DNA of 64,000 nucleotides from Pseudomonas soli (GCF_900110655.1 NZ_FOEQ01000001.1:927516-991515), one strand, 5' to 3'; shown: positions 19,491-28,653, counted from the first letter of the stretch. Notes: generated by a model not told the origin, from the letters alone. Program-made: numbers and translations.

Positions 19491-20858
19491 CTACTCGAAC
19501 AATGCGTCCAGTGCCTGTTCCAGACGGGTCACGGCAATCACCTGCAACCCGGCGGGCGCCTCTTTCGGCGCGTTGCCCTTAGGCACGATGGCACGCTTGA
19601 AGCCATGTTTTGCCGCTTCCTTCAAACGCTCCTGGCCACTGGGTACCGGGCGTACCTCGCCCGACAGGCCGATTTCGCCGAACACCAGCAGGCCATGGGC
19701 CAGCGGACGATTGCGCAGGCTCGACATCACCGCAGCCAGCAACGCCAGGTCGGAGGCAGTCTCAAGCACCTTCACACCACCGACGACGTTGAGGAACACG
19801 TCCTGATCATGGGTGGGGATGCCGCCGTGTCGATGCAACACCGCCAACAGCATGGCCAGGCGGTTCTGGTCCAGGCCTAACGTCACCCGTCGCGGATTGG
19901 CCAGGTGGCTGTCGTCAACCAACGCCTGGACCTCCACCAGCATCGGCCGGGTGCCCTCCCAGGTGGCCATGACCACGCTGCCGGGCACCTCTTCCTGGGT
20001 GCGATTGAGGAAGATCGCCGACGGATTGGAGACTTCCTTGAGGCCGCGGTCGGTCATGCCGAACACACCCAGCTCGTTGACCGCGCCAAAGCGGTTCTTC
20101 ACTGCGCGCAGCAGGCGCAGGCGGCCATCGGACTCACCCTCGAAATACAACACCGTGTCGACCATGTGCTCGAGCACCCGAGGACCTGCCAACGAGCCCT
20201 CCTTGGTGACGTGACCGACCAGGAAGATCGCCGTGCCGCTCTGCTTGGCATAGCGCACCAGCAATGCCGTGCTCTCGCGCACCTGGGCGACGCCGCCCGG
20301 CGCCGACTGCAGTTGTTCGGTGAAGATGGTCTGTATCGAGTCGATCACCATCACCCGCGGCTTTTCCTGGCGCGCGGTGGCAATGATGGTCTCGATGCAG
20401 GTTTCAGTCATGACCTTGAGCTGGTCCTGGGGCAGGCCCAGGCGCCGGGAGCGCATGGCTACCTGCTGCTGCGATTCCTCGCCGGTGACATACAGCGCCG
20501 GCATCTGCACGGCGATGTTGCACAGGGTCTGCAGAAGGATGGTCGATTTGCCGATACCCGGATCGCCCCCGATCAGTACCACCGAACCATCCACCAGGCC
20601 GCCGCCGAGTACACGGTCGAGTTCGGTGCTGCTGGTGGTGAAGCGCGGGATCTCCTCGACGCTCACTTCGGCCAGGGTCTTGATCTGCGCCTGCTGCCCG
20701 GTCCAGCCGGCGCGCCCGCTCGGTGCCGCGGCGCCGCCGCTTTCGATCATGCTCTCGACCAGGGTGTTCCAGGCCCCGCACTCGCCACACTGCCCGGCCC
20801 ACTTGGGAAAGGTCGCGCCGCACTCGGTGCAGCCATACAAACGCTTGGCCTTGGCCAT
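19491..20858 (-). CDS. radA: DNA repair protein RadA (Sms)
   Basis: A 455-residue RecA-like helicase that processes recombination branches. It opens with a four-Cys zinc ribbon (CTECGATFPKWAGQCGEC), followed by Walker A in GGDPGIGKSTILLQ, the RadA-specific KNRFG motif (VKNRFGAVNELGVFGM) and a Lon-protease-like C-terminal domain without the catalytic dyad. The ATG at 20858 behind CAGGAGA gives MAKAKRLYGC; the longer frame adds an unrelated leader. It is divergent from mscL. Confidence 0.96.
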   Translation of the reverse strand: MAKAKRLYGCTECGATFPKWAGQCGECGAWNTLVESMIESGGAAAPSGRAGWTGQQAQIKTLAEVSVEEIPRFTTSSTELDRVLGGGLVDGSVVLIGGDPGIGKSTILLQTLCNIAVQMPALYVTGEESQQQVAMRSRRLGLPQDQLKVMTETCIETIIATARQEKPRVMVIDSIQTIFTEQLQSAPGGVAQVRESTALLVRYAKQSGTAIFLVGHVTKEGSLAGPRVLEHMVDTVLYFEGESDGRLRLLRAVKNRFGAVNELGVFGMTDRGLKEVSNPSAIFLNRTQEEVPGSVVMATWEGTRPMLVEVQALVDDSHLANPRRVTLGLDQNRLAMLLAVLHRHGGIPTHDQDVFLNVVGGVKVLETASDLALLAAVMSSLRNRPLAHGLLVFGEIGLSGEVRPVPSGQERLKEAAKHGFKRAIVPKGNAPKEAPAGLQVIAVTRLEQALDALFE

Positions 20859-21036
20859 GGGCTGGGTCTCCTGGAAAAAACCGCCATGATAGCCGAACAC
20901 GGACGTGCCCCGGAGGCCTCGGCGGACGACAAAACTATTCGCTCTATAAACAGTCTGTAGCTGCGAACGTCACGCATGAAGCGTTTTAGTGGCTTACACT
21001 GCGTTTACCTCTCCATTCGTAACAAAGGAATACAGC

Positions 21037-21450
21037 ATGGGCATGCTCAGTGAATTCAAGGCCTTCGCGGTCAAGGGAAATGTCGTCGACATGGCGGTGG
21101 GTATCATCATCGGCGCGGCGTTCGGCAAGATCGTCTCTTCCTTTGTCGGTGACGTGATCATGCCCCCCATCGGCCTGCTGATCGGCGGTGTCGACTTCAG
21201 CGACCTGGCCATCACGCTCAAGGCTGCCGAAGGCGATGTGCCGGCCGTGATGCTGGCCTACGGCAAGTTCATCCAGACCGTGCTCGACTTCATCATCGTC
21301 GCCTTTGCCATCTTCATGGGCGTGAAGGTGATCAACCGCCTCAAGCGCGAAGAGGCCGTGGCACCGACCGCGCCGCCGGTGCCCAGCGCCGAGGAAGCCC
21401 TGCTGACCGAGATTCGCGACTTGCTCAAGGCGCAGAATCGCCAGCCCTGA
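21037..21450 (+). CDS. mscL: Large-conductance mechanosensitive channel
   Basis: A 137-residue MscL of normal length. It has the N-terminal amphipathic helix ([20 protein letters not shown]), the first membrane helix with the [16 protein letters not shown] pore constriction, a periplasmic loop, the second membrane helix ([17 protein letters not shown]) and a charged cytoplasmic bundle ([16 protein letters not shown]). It opens as a pentamer under membrane tension to release solutes during hypo-osmotic shock. The ATG at 21037 follows AAAGGA. The frame upstream of it is spurious. Confidence 0.97.
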   Translation: MGMLSEFKAFAVKGNVVDMAVGIIIGAAFGKIVSSFVGDVIMPPIGLLIGGVDFSDLAITLKAAEGDVPAVMLAYGKFIQTVLDFIIVAFAIFMGVKVINRLKREEAVAPTAPPVPSAEEALLTEIRDLLKAQNRQP

Positions 21451-21457
21451 AGCACAA

Positions 21458-21489
21458 AACGACTGGGGCCGCTTTGCAGCGGCCCCAGT
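21458..21489 (-). terminator. Hairpin between convergent mscL and fpr
   Basis: ACTGGGGCCGCT (21462-21473) pairs perfectly with 21478-21489 around TTGC. On the minus strand it is followed by CGTTTTG, so it best serves as the fpr terminator. It may also stop mscL transcripts. Its GGCCGCTTTGC centre is shared with the hairpin at 809-830. Confidence 0.75.
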
Positions 21490-21518
21490 GACGGCGATCC
21501 AAAAAGCGCCATTGTTCC

Positions 21519-22295
21519 TTACCAGTAATTCTCCACCGCCACCTGCCCCGGCCGCTTGCTCAGGCTCAGTTGCAAGTCCCGCGCCTTGAGCACCTTGCGC
21601 GTCTCGTCGATCATCTCCGGGTTGCCGCACAGCATGATCCGTGAATGCTCCGGCGACAGCGCCAGCCCCGCCGCCTTTTCCAGTTCACCGTTCTCGATCA
21701 ACGTGGTAATCCGCGCATTCAACGCACCCGGATGCTGCTCTCGGGTAACCACCGGAATGAACTGCAGCTTGCCCGCGTACTCCGCCAGGTAGTCGCGCTG
21801 TTCCAACGCGGCGATTTCATCGACATACGCCAGCTCCTTCGCCTCGCGCACCGAGTACACCAGCTTGATATTGTCGAAGCGCTCCCAGGCCTCGAAGTCC
21901 TGCAGGATCGACATGAACGGTGCGATGCCGGTGCCGGTGGCCAGCAGCCACAAGTCACGGCCGCCGACGAAGCGGTCAAGGGTCAGGTAGCCGAAGGCCT
22001 GGCGGTCGATCAGCAGGGTGTCGCCTTCGCCAAGCCGGCTGAGCTCACTGGTGAACTCGCCCCCGGGCACCACGATGGAGAAGAAGTCGAGAAACTCGTC
22101 ATGGGGCGCGCTGACCATGGAATAGGCACGCCAGACAACGCTGCCATCGGCCTTGTTCACGCCCAGCCGGGCGAACTGACCGGCACGAAAGCGAAAGCCT
22201 GCATCGCGGGTGACACGCAGGGAAAACAGGTTGGGAGTCAGAGGCTGGACGCCGAGCAGGGTCTGGCGGGTGAATTTGTCGGCGCTGGCGGTCAT
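21519..22295 (-). CDS. fpr: Ferredoxin/flavodoxin-NADP reductase
   Basis: A 258-residue FAD enzyme of the bacterial Fpr class. The FAD-binding motif is RAYSMVSAP, the NADP-binding motif is LLATGTGIAPF, the CGNPEM motif is present, and the chain ends in the class-typical VENYW. It passes electrons between NADPH and ferredoxin or flavodoxin and takes part in oxidative-stress defence in Pseudomonas. The ATG at 22295 gives MTASADKFTRQ. It is divergent from ppoR with 213 bp between them. Confidence 0.95.
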   Translation of the reverse strand: MTASADKFTRQTLLGVQPLTPNLFSLRVTRDAGFRFRAGQFARLGVNKADGSVVWRAYSMVSAPHDEFLDFFSIVVPGGEFTSELSRLGEGDTLLIDRQAFGYLTLDRFVGGRDLWLLATGTGIAPFMSILQDFEAWERFDNIKLVYSVREAKELAYVDEIAALEQRDYLAEYAGKLQFIPVVTREQHPGALNARITTLIENGELEKAAGLALSPEHSRIMLCGNPEMIDETRKVLKARDLQLSLSKRPGQVAVENYW

Positions 22296-22448
22296 GACGG
22301 GCTCCACGAATCAAGAGCGCACAGTGTCGCGCAAAGCAGCGCAGATAAACACCGTCGATTTGTAGGGCATGACACGACACCGAGCAGAACTACCTAAAAA
22401 AGCGACACAGCTATAGCAAAAAAACCCAGCACACCAGTAGGAGCTTTC

Positions 22449-22468
22449 CTACACTACGGTCCGTGTAG
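22449..22468. promoter_or_regulatory. 20-bp dyad upstream of ppoR, lux-box-like spacing
   Basis: CTACAC and GTGTAG form a perfect inverted repeat with 8 bp between, 20 bp in total. It lies 40 bp before the ppoR start. Lux boxes are 20-bp dyads, but the half-site here is not the canonical CTGNNA-type sequence. Confidence 0.4.
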
Positions 22469-22508
22469 TCCTCACTTTGGATCCACGAAGACGTAAAGGG
22501 AGCCTCAG

Positions 22509-23213
22509 ATGCCACATTGGAAGAGCGAGCAGCTCCAGCAACTGCTGGAGGAGAAAGAGCCGCAGCAGGTGTTCGGCCAGGCTGTGAAACTGGCCCAAGC
22601 ACTGGACATGGAGTTCATCGGCCTGACCTTGCACCTGCATATCGCTGCCCGTGGCCCCCAAATCGTCCTCTACAACAATTACCCAAGCGCCTGGAACACC
22701 CTCTATCAGGCTGAAGACTTCATCAACATAGACCCGACAGTATCAAAATGCCACCACACGACGTTGCCACTGGTCTGGAACGACGATCTGTTTCATGAGG
22801 TGCCACAGCTGCGTGAGGCCGCCAGCGCCTACGGCATGATCCATGGCTGGAGTCAGTCGGTGCACGACCAGCAGCACAACGAAAGTCAGTTGAGCGTCTC
22901 CAGGGCCGAAGGCGCCGTCTCCCGCGACGAACTGTTCGAGAAGAGTGCCCAGGTCATGTGGCTGTGCAACACCTTGCACGCCGCCCTCAGCACGCACCAC
23001 CTGGCGAAGTACAGCCCACTGCCGCAATTGAGCGAACGCGAGCTTGAAGTGCTCAAGTGGTCCGCCGCCGGCAAGACTGCCGCCGACGTGGCGATGATCC
23101 TCTCGCTGTCGACCAGCACCGTGAATTTCCATATTCGCAGTGTGATCAGCAAGACCAACGCCTCCAACAAAGCTGGCGCCATCGCCATTGCCGCCCTGCG
23201 CGGCCTGCTCTGA
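22509..23213 (+). CDS. ppoR: LuxR-type solo regulator PpoR
   Basis: A 234-residue quorum-sensing regulator. The N-terminal autoinducer domain keeps residues equivalent to TraR Trp57, Tyr61, Asp70, Pro71 and Trp85, at Trp62, Tyr66, Asp75, Pro76 and Trp90 with identical spacing. The C-terminal GerE/LuxR helix-turn-helix reads LSERELEVLKWSAAGKTAADVAM. No luxI-type synthase gene is present in the window, so it is a solo. The context between fpr and rlmG fits P. putida PpoR as I recall it. A 20-bp dyad upstream may be an autoregulatory site. Confidence 0.85.
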   Translation: MPHWKSEQLQQLLEEKEPQQVFGQAVKLAQALDMEFIGLTLHLHIAARGPQIVLYNNYPSAWNTLYQAEDFINIDPTVSKCHHTTLPLVWNDDLFHEVPQLREAASAYGMIHGWSQSVHDQQHNESQLSVSRAEGAVSRDELFEKSAQVMWLCNTLHAALSTHHLAKYSPLPQLSERELEVLKWSAAGKTAADVAMILSLSTSTVNFHIRSVISKTNASNKAGAIAIAALRGLL

Positions 23214-23311
23214 CAGCGCGTCCCCCACCCAGGCGCAAAGCCCTGTAGAATTCCCCGCCGCAAGCCCGCCGCACCCGCGCGCCGGGCAGATACGCAGCAG
23301 AGCCCCACGTC

Positions 23312-24436
23312 ATGCCCCTGTTCAACAGCCCCTTCGCCGACCTCGACCTGATCCGCCAGCCGGAGCAAGCCAACGACCCGCTGCTGGCGTTCGATGCCGC
23401 CGACCAGTACCTGCTGGAACACCTGGCCGCCCAGGCACCGGGCGCAGGGTGCAAGGTGCTGGTGCTCAACGACAGCTTCGGCGCCCTGGCCGCCAGCCTG
23501 GCCGGACACCTGGACGTGACCAGCAGCGGCGACTCGCACCTGGCGCACCTGGCCCTGGAGAAGAACCTCGCGGGGAACGGCAAGCCGTTCGACAGCGTGC
23601 CCTTCATCCCGGCCAACGAGCCCTTCCAGGGCCCGTTCGACCGCGTGCTGGTGCGCGTGCCCAAGACCCTGGCCCTGCTCGAGGAGCAACTGATCCGCCT
23701 GCAGGGCCAATTGGCGCCTGGAGCCCAGGTGATCGCCGGGGCGATGATCAAGCACCTGCCACGAGCCGCCGGCGACCTCATGGAGAAGTACATCGGCCCG
23801 GTGCAGGCTTCGCTGGCGCAGAAGAAAGCGCGCCTGCTGAGTGCCACTGTCGCGCAACGGCCCGTCGCGCGCTCCCCCTACCCCAGCCGCTACCGCCTGG
23901 ACACGCCGGCCCTGGAGCTGGTCAACCACGCCAACGTGTTCTGCCGCGAAGGCCTGGACATCGGCACTCGCGCCTTCCTGCCGCATCTGCCACGTGATTT
24001 GGGCCGCGCCCGCGTAGCCGATCTCGGCTGTGGCAATGGCGTGCTGGCGATTGCCTGCGCCCTGGCCAACCCGGATGCGCAGTTCACCCTGGTCGACGAG
24101 TCGTACATGGCGGTGCAGTCGGCGCGGGAGAACTGGCAGGCGGCACTGGGCGAACGCGAAGTGACGATCAGGGCCGCGGACGGCCTGGCCGGCCAGGAGA
24201 AACAATCGCTGGACGTGGTGCTGTGCAATCCACCGTTCCACCAGCAGCAGGTGGTCGGCGACTTCCTCGCCTGGCGCATGTTCCAGCAGGCCCGCGAGGC
24301 GCTGGAAGTCGGTGGCGCGCTGTACATCGTCGGCAACCGCCACCTGGGCTATCACAGCAAGCTGGCGCGCTTGTTCCGGGGCGTCGAGCAGGTGGCGGCA
24401 ACGCCGAAGTTCGTGGTGCTCAAGGCCCGGAAATAA
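23312..24436 (+). CDS. rlmG: 23S rRNA (guanine1835-N2)-methyltransferase
   Basis: A 374-residue RlmG-type enzyme. The N-terminal half is a degenerate methyltransferase-like domain. The C-terminal half is the active Rossmann methyltransferase with RVADLGCGNGVLAIACAL (SAM motif I) and the catalytic NPPF in VVLCNPPFHQQQ. The family modifies G1835 of 23S rRNA. The ATG at 23312 has only a weak RBS. A long perfect REP palindrome follows its stop. Confidence 0.93.
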   Translation: MPLFNSPFADLDLIRQPEQANDPLLAFDAADQYLLEHLAAQAPGAGCKVLVLNDSFGALAASLAGHLDVTSSGDSHLAHLALEKNLAGNGKPFDSVPFIPANEPFQGPFDRVLVRVPKTLALLEEQLIRLQGQLAPGAQVIAGAMIKHLPRAAGDLMEKYIGPVQASLAQKKARLLSATVAQRPVARSPYPSRYRLDTPALELVNHANVFCREGLDIGTRAFLPHLPRDLGRARVADLGCGNGVLAIACALANPDAQFTLVDESYMAVQSARENWQAALGEREVTIRAADGLAGQEKQSLDVVLCNPPFHQQQVVGDFLAWRMFQQAREALEVGGALYIVGNRHLGYHSKLARLFRGVEQVAATPKFVVLKARK

Positions 24437-24439
24437 AAG

Positions 24440-24481
24440 CATCGCGGGGCAAGTCGCATCGGTGCGACTTGCCCCGCGATG
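24440..24481. repeat. REP palindrome, 19-bp perfect stem
   Basis: CATCGCGGGGCAAGTCGCA (24440-24458) pairs perfectly with 24463-24481 around TCGG. The outer part is the REP core and the inner part is extended. It occupies almost the whole gap between convergent rlmG and the cio operon. Confidence 0.85.
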
Positions 24482-24491
24482 ACTCAATGGC

Positions 24492-24632
24492 TTAGTGAGT
24501 ACTCAGGCCTGCCGCGTTCATGAACATGCGCATGCCATAAGCCACCACGCCAAGCGCTGCCACGCTCAGCCCCCAGATCAGCACCAGCCAACCCAGGCGT
24601 TGCCACAGCGGTTTCTTCTCTTCGACATTCAT
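24492..24632 (-). CDS. DUF2474 small membrane subunit of the cio oxidase
   Basis: A 46-residue single-span membrane protein, MNVEEKKPLWQRLGWLVLIW then a hydrophobic continuation and the end NAAGLSTH. An AGGAG that overlaps the end of cioB lies upstream. Small DUF2474 proteins commonly follow cydB/cioB in cyanide-insensitive oxidase operons and, like CydX, probably stabilise the complex. It is the third gene of the operon, with its start 12 bp after the cioB stop. The function is inferred from position and size. Confidence 0.85.
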   Translation of the reverse strand: MNVEEKKPLWQRLGWLVLIWGLSVAALGVVAYGMRMFMNAAGLSTH

Positions 24633-24644
24633 CGCCCGGCGCTC

Positions 24645-25652
24645 CTAGTGATAGCCGTCTTCATGGGTCACCTTGCCGCGGAACACGTAGTAGCTCCAGT
24701 AGGTGTAACCAAGGATGAACGGCAGGATGAACAGCGTGCCCACCAGCATGAAGCCCTGGCTCTGCGGCGGCGCCGCAGCATCCCAGATGCTGATCGACGG
24801 CGGGATGATGTTCGGCCACAGGCTGATGCCCAACCCGCTGTAACCGAGGAAGATCAGCACCAGGGTCAGCAGGAACGGGGTGTAGTGGGCATTGCGCGCC
24901 ACCGCCCGCAGCAACCCGTAGAAGGTCACCAGCACCAGGATCGGCACCGGCATGAACCAGATCAGGTTGGGCATGCTGAACCAACGCTCGGCGATCTGCG
25001 GATAGGCGATCGGCGTCCACAGGCTGACGATGCCGATCACCACCAGCAGCACCAGCGCCAGTGGCCGAGCCATGTCATGCATCTTCTGCTGCAGCGGCCC
25101 TTCGGTCTTCATGATCAACCAGGTGCAGCCCAGCAGCGTGTAGGCGACGATCAGGCCTAGGCCCGAGAACACCGTGAACGGCGTCAGCCAATCGAGGGTG
25201 CCACCGACGAACTTGCGGTCGACCACCTTGAAGCCCTCGATGAAGGCGCCCAGGGCCACGCCCTGGAAGAAGGTCGCCACCAGCGAGCCCCAGATGAAGG
25301 CCTTGTCCCAGATATGGCGCCTGTTGGCCCGGGCCTTGAAGCGGAATTCGAAGGCCACGCCCCGGAAGATCAGGCCCACCAGCATCAGGATCAGTGGCAG
25401 GTACAGCGCCTCCAACACCACCGAGTAGGCCAGTGGGAAAGCCCCGAACAGCGCCGCCCCGCCCAGTACCAGCCAGGTCTCGTTGCCGTCCCATACCGGA
25501 GCAACCGTGTTCATCATTACATCGCGGTCACGCTCGTCCTGGACGAAGGGGAAGAGCATGCCGATGCCCAGGTCGAAACCATCCATCACCACGTACATCA
25601 TGACGCCGAAGATGATGATCACGGCCCAGATCAGCGGAAGATCGATACCCAT
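24645..25652 (-). CDS. cioB: Cyanide-insensitive ubiquinol oxidase subunit II
   Basis: A 335-residue membrane protein of the CydB family. The first helix carries the signature VMDGFDLGIGMLFPF, followed by VWDGNETWLVLGGAALFGAFP. About eight to nine membrane helices are expected. With CioA it forms the bd-type quinol oxidase that works in cyanide. Its ATG is one base from the cioA stop (TGAGATG), so the two are co-translated. Confidence 0.94.
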   Translation of the reverse strand: MGIDLPLIWAVIIIFGVMMYVVMDGFDLGIGMLFPFVQDERDRDVMMNTVAPVWDGNETWLVLGGAALFGAFPLAYSVVLEALYLPLILMLVGLIFRGVAFEFRFKARANRRHIWDKAFIWGSLVATFFQGVALGAFIEGFKVVDRKFVGGTLDWLTPFTVFSGLGLIVAYTLLGCTWLIMKTEGPLQQKMHDMARPLALVLLVVIGIVSLWTPIAYPQIAERWFSMPNLIWFMPVPILVLVTFYGLLRAVARNAHYTPFLLTLVLIFLGYSGLGISLWPNIIPPSISIWDAAAPPQSQGFMLVGTLFILPFILGYTYWSYYVFRGKVTHEDGYH

Positions 25653-25653
25653 C

Positions 25654-27090
25654 TCAGTTCCCCTTGCTCAGGCTGCTGGAGTCGGCCTCATGGCCTTCAT
25701 CGGCGGCGGACAGCGGCCGCGCCGGCGTACGTTTCTGGCCAGGGCCACCCGGGGTGTGCTCATCGCCTTCACCGGTCTTCGGCCCTTTGCGCACCAGGCG
25801 CATCATGTAGCCCAGGCCGGTGCCGAACAGCGCGAAGTAGACCACCACGAACATCACCAGGGTGAACCCCAACTGCGCGTAGCTATGGTTGGACACCCCA
25901 TCGGCGGTGCGCATCAGCCCGTAGACCACCCACGGCTGGCGGCCGATCTCGGTGGTGAACCAGCCGGCGAGGATCGCGATCAACCCCGACGGGCCCATCC
26001 ACAGGGTCAGGTAGAGGAACGGCCGCGAGCTGTACAGGGTGCCGCGCTTGCGCAGCCACAGGCTCCACAGGCCGACGAAGATCATCAGCATGCCCAGGCC
26101 AACCATGACCCGGAACGACCAGAACACGATGGTCGAGTTGGGTCGGTCCTCGGGCGGGAAGTCCTTCATCGCCGGCACTTGCTTGTCCAGGCTATGGGTC
26201 AGGATCAGGCTGCCCAAGGCTGGAATCTCGATCTTGAAGCGCGTGGTTTCTGCCTGCATGTCGGGAATGCCGAACAGGATCAGCGGCGTCGGCTCGCCGG
26301 GCTTGTTCTCCCAGTGGCCTTCGATGGCGGCGATCTTCACCGGTTGATGCTTGAGCGTGTTCAAGCCATGGAAGTCGCCGATCACGGCCTGGATAGGCGC
26401 CACCACCAGGGCCATCCACATGGCCATCGACAGCATCTTACGCACTGCCGGGTTGTCCCTCCCGCGCAACAGGTGCCAGGCCGCCGAGGCGCCGACAAAG
26501 AACGCGGTGGCGACGAAGGCCGCGGTGGCCATGTGCATCAGGCGATAGGGGAAGGACGGGTTGAAGATCACCGCGAACCAGTCCACCGGAATCACCTGGC
26601 CATTGACGATCTCGTAGCCCTGGGGGGTCTGCATCCAGCTGTTGGAAGCGAGGATCCAGAAGGTCGACACCAGCGTGCCGAGCGCCACCATGCAGGTGGC
26701 GAAGAAGTGCAGGCCACGGCCTACACGGTTCCAGCCGAACAGCATGACACCAAGGAAACCGGCCTCGAGGAAGAAGGCGGTCAAGACCTCGTAAGTGAGC
26801 AAGGGACCAGTGATGGATCCGGCAAAATCGGAGAACTGGCTCCAGTTGGTGCCGAACTGATAGGCCATGACCAGGCCCGAGACCACGCCCATGCCGAAGT
26901 TCACGGCGAAGATCTTCGACCAGAAGTGGTAGAGGTCACGGTACGTGTTGTCGCCGGTCTTCAGCAAAAGGCCTTCTAGGACCGCCAGGTAGCTCGCCAG
27001 GCCAATGGTGATGGCCGGGAACAGGATGTGAAAGGACACGGTAAAGGCAAACTGGATTCGGGCGAGCTCTAGAGCTTCCAATCCGAACAT
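25654..27090 (-). CDS. cioA: Cyanide-insensitive ubiquinol oxidase subunit I
   Basis: A 478-residue bd-type oxidase subunit. Heme-ligand candidates include His in the first helix (VSFHILFPAITIG) and in YRLMHMATAAF. The periplasmic quinol loop is short, as in the CIO subclass rather than E. coli CydA. It carries the GWFTTEIGRQPWVVYG segment conserved in the family. It oxidises ubiquinol and reduces O2 to water without proton pumping and is cyanide-resistant in Pseudomonas. The upstream gap holds a perfect Anr/FNR box. The C-terminal tail is polar and disordered. Confidence 0.95.
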   Translation of the reverse strand: MFGLEALELARIQFAFTVSFHILFPAITIGLASYLAVLEGLLLKTGDNTYRDLYHFWSKIFAVNFGMGVVSGLVMAYQFGTNWSQFSDFAGSITGPLLTYEVLTAFFLEAGFLGVMLFGWNRVGRGLHFFATCMVALGTLVSTFWILASNSWMQTPQGYEIVNGQVIPVDWFAVIFNPSFPYRLMHMATAAFVATAFFVGASAAWHLLRGRDNPAVRKMLSMAMWMALVVAPIQAVIGDFHGLNTLKHQPVKIAAIEGHWENKPGEPTPLILFGIPDMQAETTRFKIEIPALGSLILTHSLDKQVPAMKDFPPEDRPNSTIVFWSFRVMVGLGMLMIFVGLWSLWLRKRGTLYSSRPFLYLTLWMGPSGLIAILAGWFTTEIGRQPWVVYGLMRTADGVSNHSYAQLGFTLVMFVVVYFALFGTGLGYMMRLVRKGPKTGEGDEHTPGGPGQKRTPARPLSAADEGHEADSSSLSKGN

Positions 27091-27236
27091 GGTGCTTCCT
27101 CTTCAGGTAATCCGGCGACCGGGCTCATGGCCTGTCGCCCACTGCCCCCACGGGTATCGAGTGCGGCGCGTTAGAATTGTTCTGTTCGATCGCGGGGATT
27201 CCGGCCCGAAGGCCAAGATCGTTGCATCTGGAACGA

Positions 27237-27250
27237 TTGATCCAGATCAA
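27237..27250. promoter_or_regulatory. Anr/FNR box in the cioA-MFS intergenic region
   Basis: TTGATCCAGATCAA matches the Anr/FNR consensus TTGAT-N4-ATCAA perfectly. It lies 147 bp upstream of the cioA start, in the 342-bp gap to the divergent MFS gene. Anr is known to repress cioAB at low oxygen in P. aeruginosa. I see no other clear element in this gap. Confidence 0.8.
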
Positions 27251-27432
27251 CGACTGAATGGAAGCATAGTCCTGAATGCTCCATCCGGATGTGTGGTTGA
27301 TTGCCGCGTGACCGGTTGCCTCACCCTCTTTTGCGAATTCGCGGCAGTTGATCCACACGACTTTCAGCAACTATTTGTTACAAACAGATGTTACTCTGCA
27401 GGCCCCTCTATCTCCGAGGCTGCAGCCCCCCG

Positions 27433-28653
27433 ATGTCCGATTCCGCCCCGCAATTGCTGCGTCATCACCGCCCTTTCCTGGCCTTCTGGCTGGCCCGCGT
27501 GTTCACCGCCAGCGGCTTCCAGATGCTGACGGTGGCCATTGGCTGGCACCTCTACCAACTGACCGGGAATGTCCTCGACCTGGGCCTGGTCGGGCTGGTC
27601 GAGTTCGCGCCCCGGATGCTGTTCATGCTGCACACAGGCCATGTCGCCGACCGCTACGACCGACGCAAGGTGGCCGCCCTGTGCCAGACCCTGCAGGCGC
27701 TGATCGCCCTGGCGCTGGCACTGGGCAGCGTCACCGACAACGTCAGCCGCGAGCTGATCTTCATCCTCGCCTTCCTGCTCGGCGCCACCCGTTCGTTCGA
27801 GATGCCGGCGACCCAGGCGCTGTTACCCAACGTGGTGCCGCCAGGGCTGTTCCCACGGGCCGTGGCGGCGTCGGCGTCGGCCACCCAGTCGGCGACCATC
27901 GTCGCCCCGGCGGTCGGCGGCTTTCTCTACGCCTTCGGCAGTACCTGGGTGTACGGCCCGACCGTGGCCCTCTACCTCATCGCCTGCCTGTTGACCCTGA
28001 GCCTCGACGCGCGCCAGCAACTGCCCCAGCGCGGTCGGGCCAACCTGGAATCGCTGCTGGCCGGGGTACGCTTCATCCGCAGCCGTCCGGACATCTTCGG
28101 TGCCATCTCCCTAGACCTGTTCGCCGTGCTGCTGGGCGGCGCTACCGCGCTGCTGCCAGTGTTCGCCAAGGACATCCTGCTCACCGGCGCCTGGGGCCTG
28201 GGCCTGCTGCGCTCGGCGCCGGCGGTGGGCGCGCTGCTGATGTCGCTGTGGCTGGCGCGCTTCCCGGTGGAGCGCAAGGTAGGCCTGATCATGTTCGCCT
28301 CGGTCGGCGTGTTCGGGGTGGCGACCATCACCTTCGGCCTCTCGACCTCGTTCTGGTTCTCCCTGGCGGTGCTGGTGGTGCTCGGCGCGGCGGACATGAT
28401 CAGCATGGTCATCCGCGGCGCCTTCGTGCAGCTGGAGACGCCGGACGAGATGCGCGGCCGGGTAAGCGCGGTGAACGGGCTGTTCATCGGTGCCTCGAAC
28501 CAGCTCGGCGAGTTCGAGTCGGGGCTGACCGCGCACTGGTTTGGCACAGTGCCGGCGGTGGTGCTCGGCGGCGTGGGCACGCTGCTGGTGACCGGGGTAT
28601 GGATGAAGCTGTTCCCGACGTTGACCCATCGCGACCGTATGCATAACGGCTGA
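27433..28653 (+). CDS. MFS exporter, EntS/MFS_3-like
   Basis: A 406-residue major-facilitator protein with twelve predicted hydrophobic segments. The loop 2-3 motif appears as GHVADRYDRRKV (G-x-x-x-D-R-x-x-R-R/K), and the sixth helix region has the LLGATRSFEMPATQALLPNVV pattern typical of MFS_3/enterobactin-exporter-like proteins. The ATG at 27433 gives MSDSAPQLLRHHRPF; an in-frame upstream TTG adds 15 residues. The substrate is unknown. It is divergent from cioA and may share that regulatory region. Confidence 0.85.
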   Translation: MSDSAPQLLRHHRPFLAFWLARVFTASGFQMLTVAIGWHLYQLTGNVLDLGLVGLVEFAPRMLFMLHTGHVADRYDRRKVAALCQTLQALIALALALGSVTDNVSRELIFILAFLLGATRSFEMPATQALLPNVVPPGLFPRAVAASASATQSATIVAPAVGGFLYAFGSTWVYGPTVALYLIACLLTLSLDARQQLPQRGRANLESLLAGVRFIRSRPDIFGAISLDLFAVLLGGATALLPVFAKDILLTGAWGLGLLRSAPAVGALLMSLWLARFPVERKVGLIMFASVGVFGVATITFGLSTSFWFSLAVLVVLGAADMISMVIRGAFVQLETPDEMRGRVSAVNGLFIGASNQLGEFESGLTAHWFGTVPAVVLGGVGTLLVTGVWMKLFPTLTHRDRMHNG

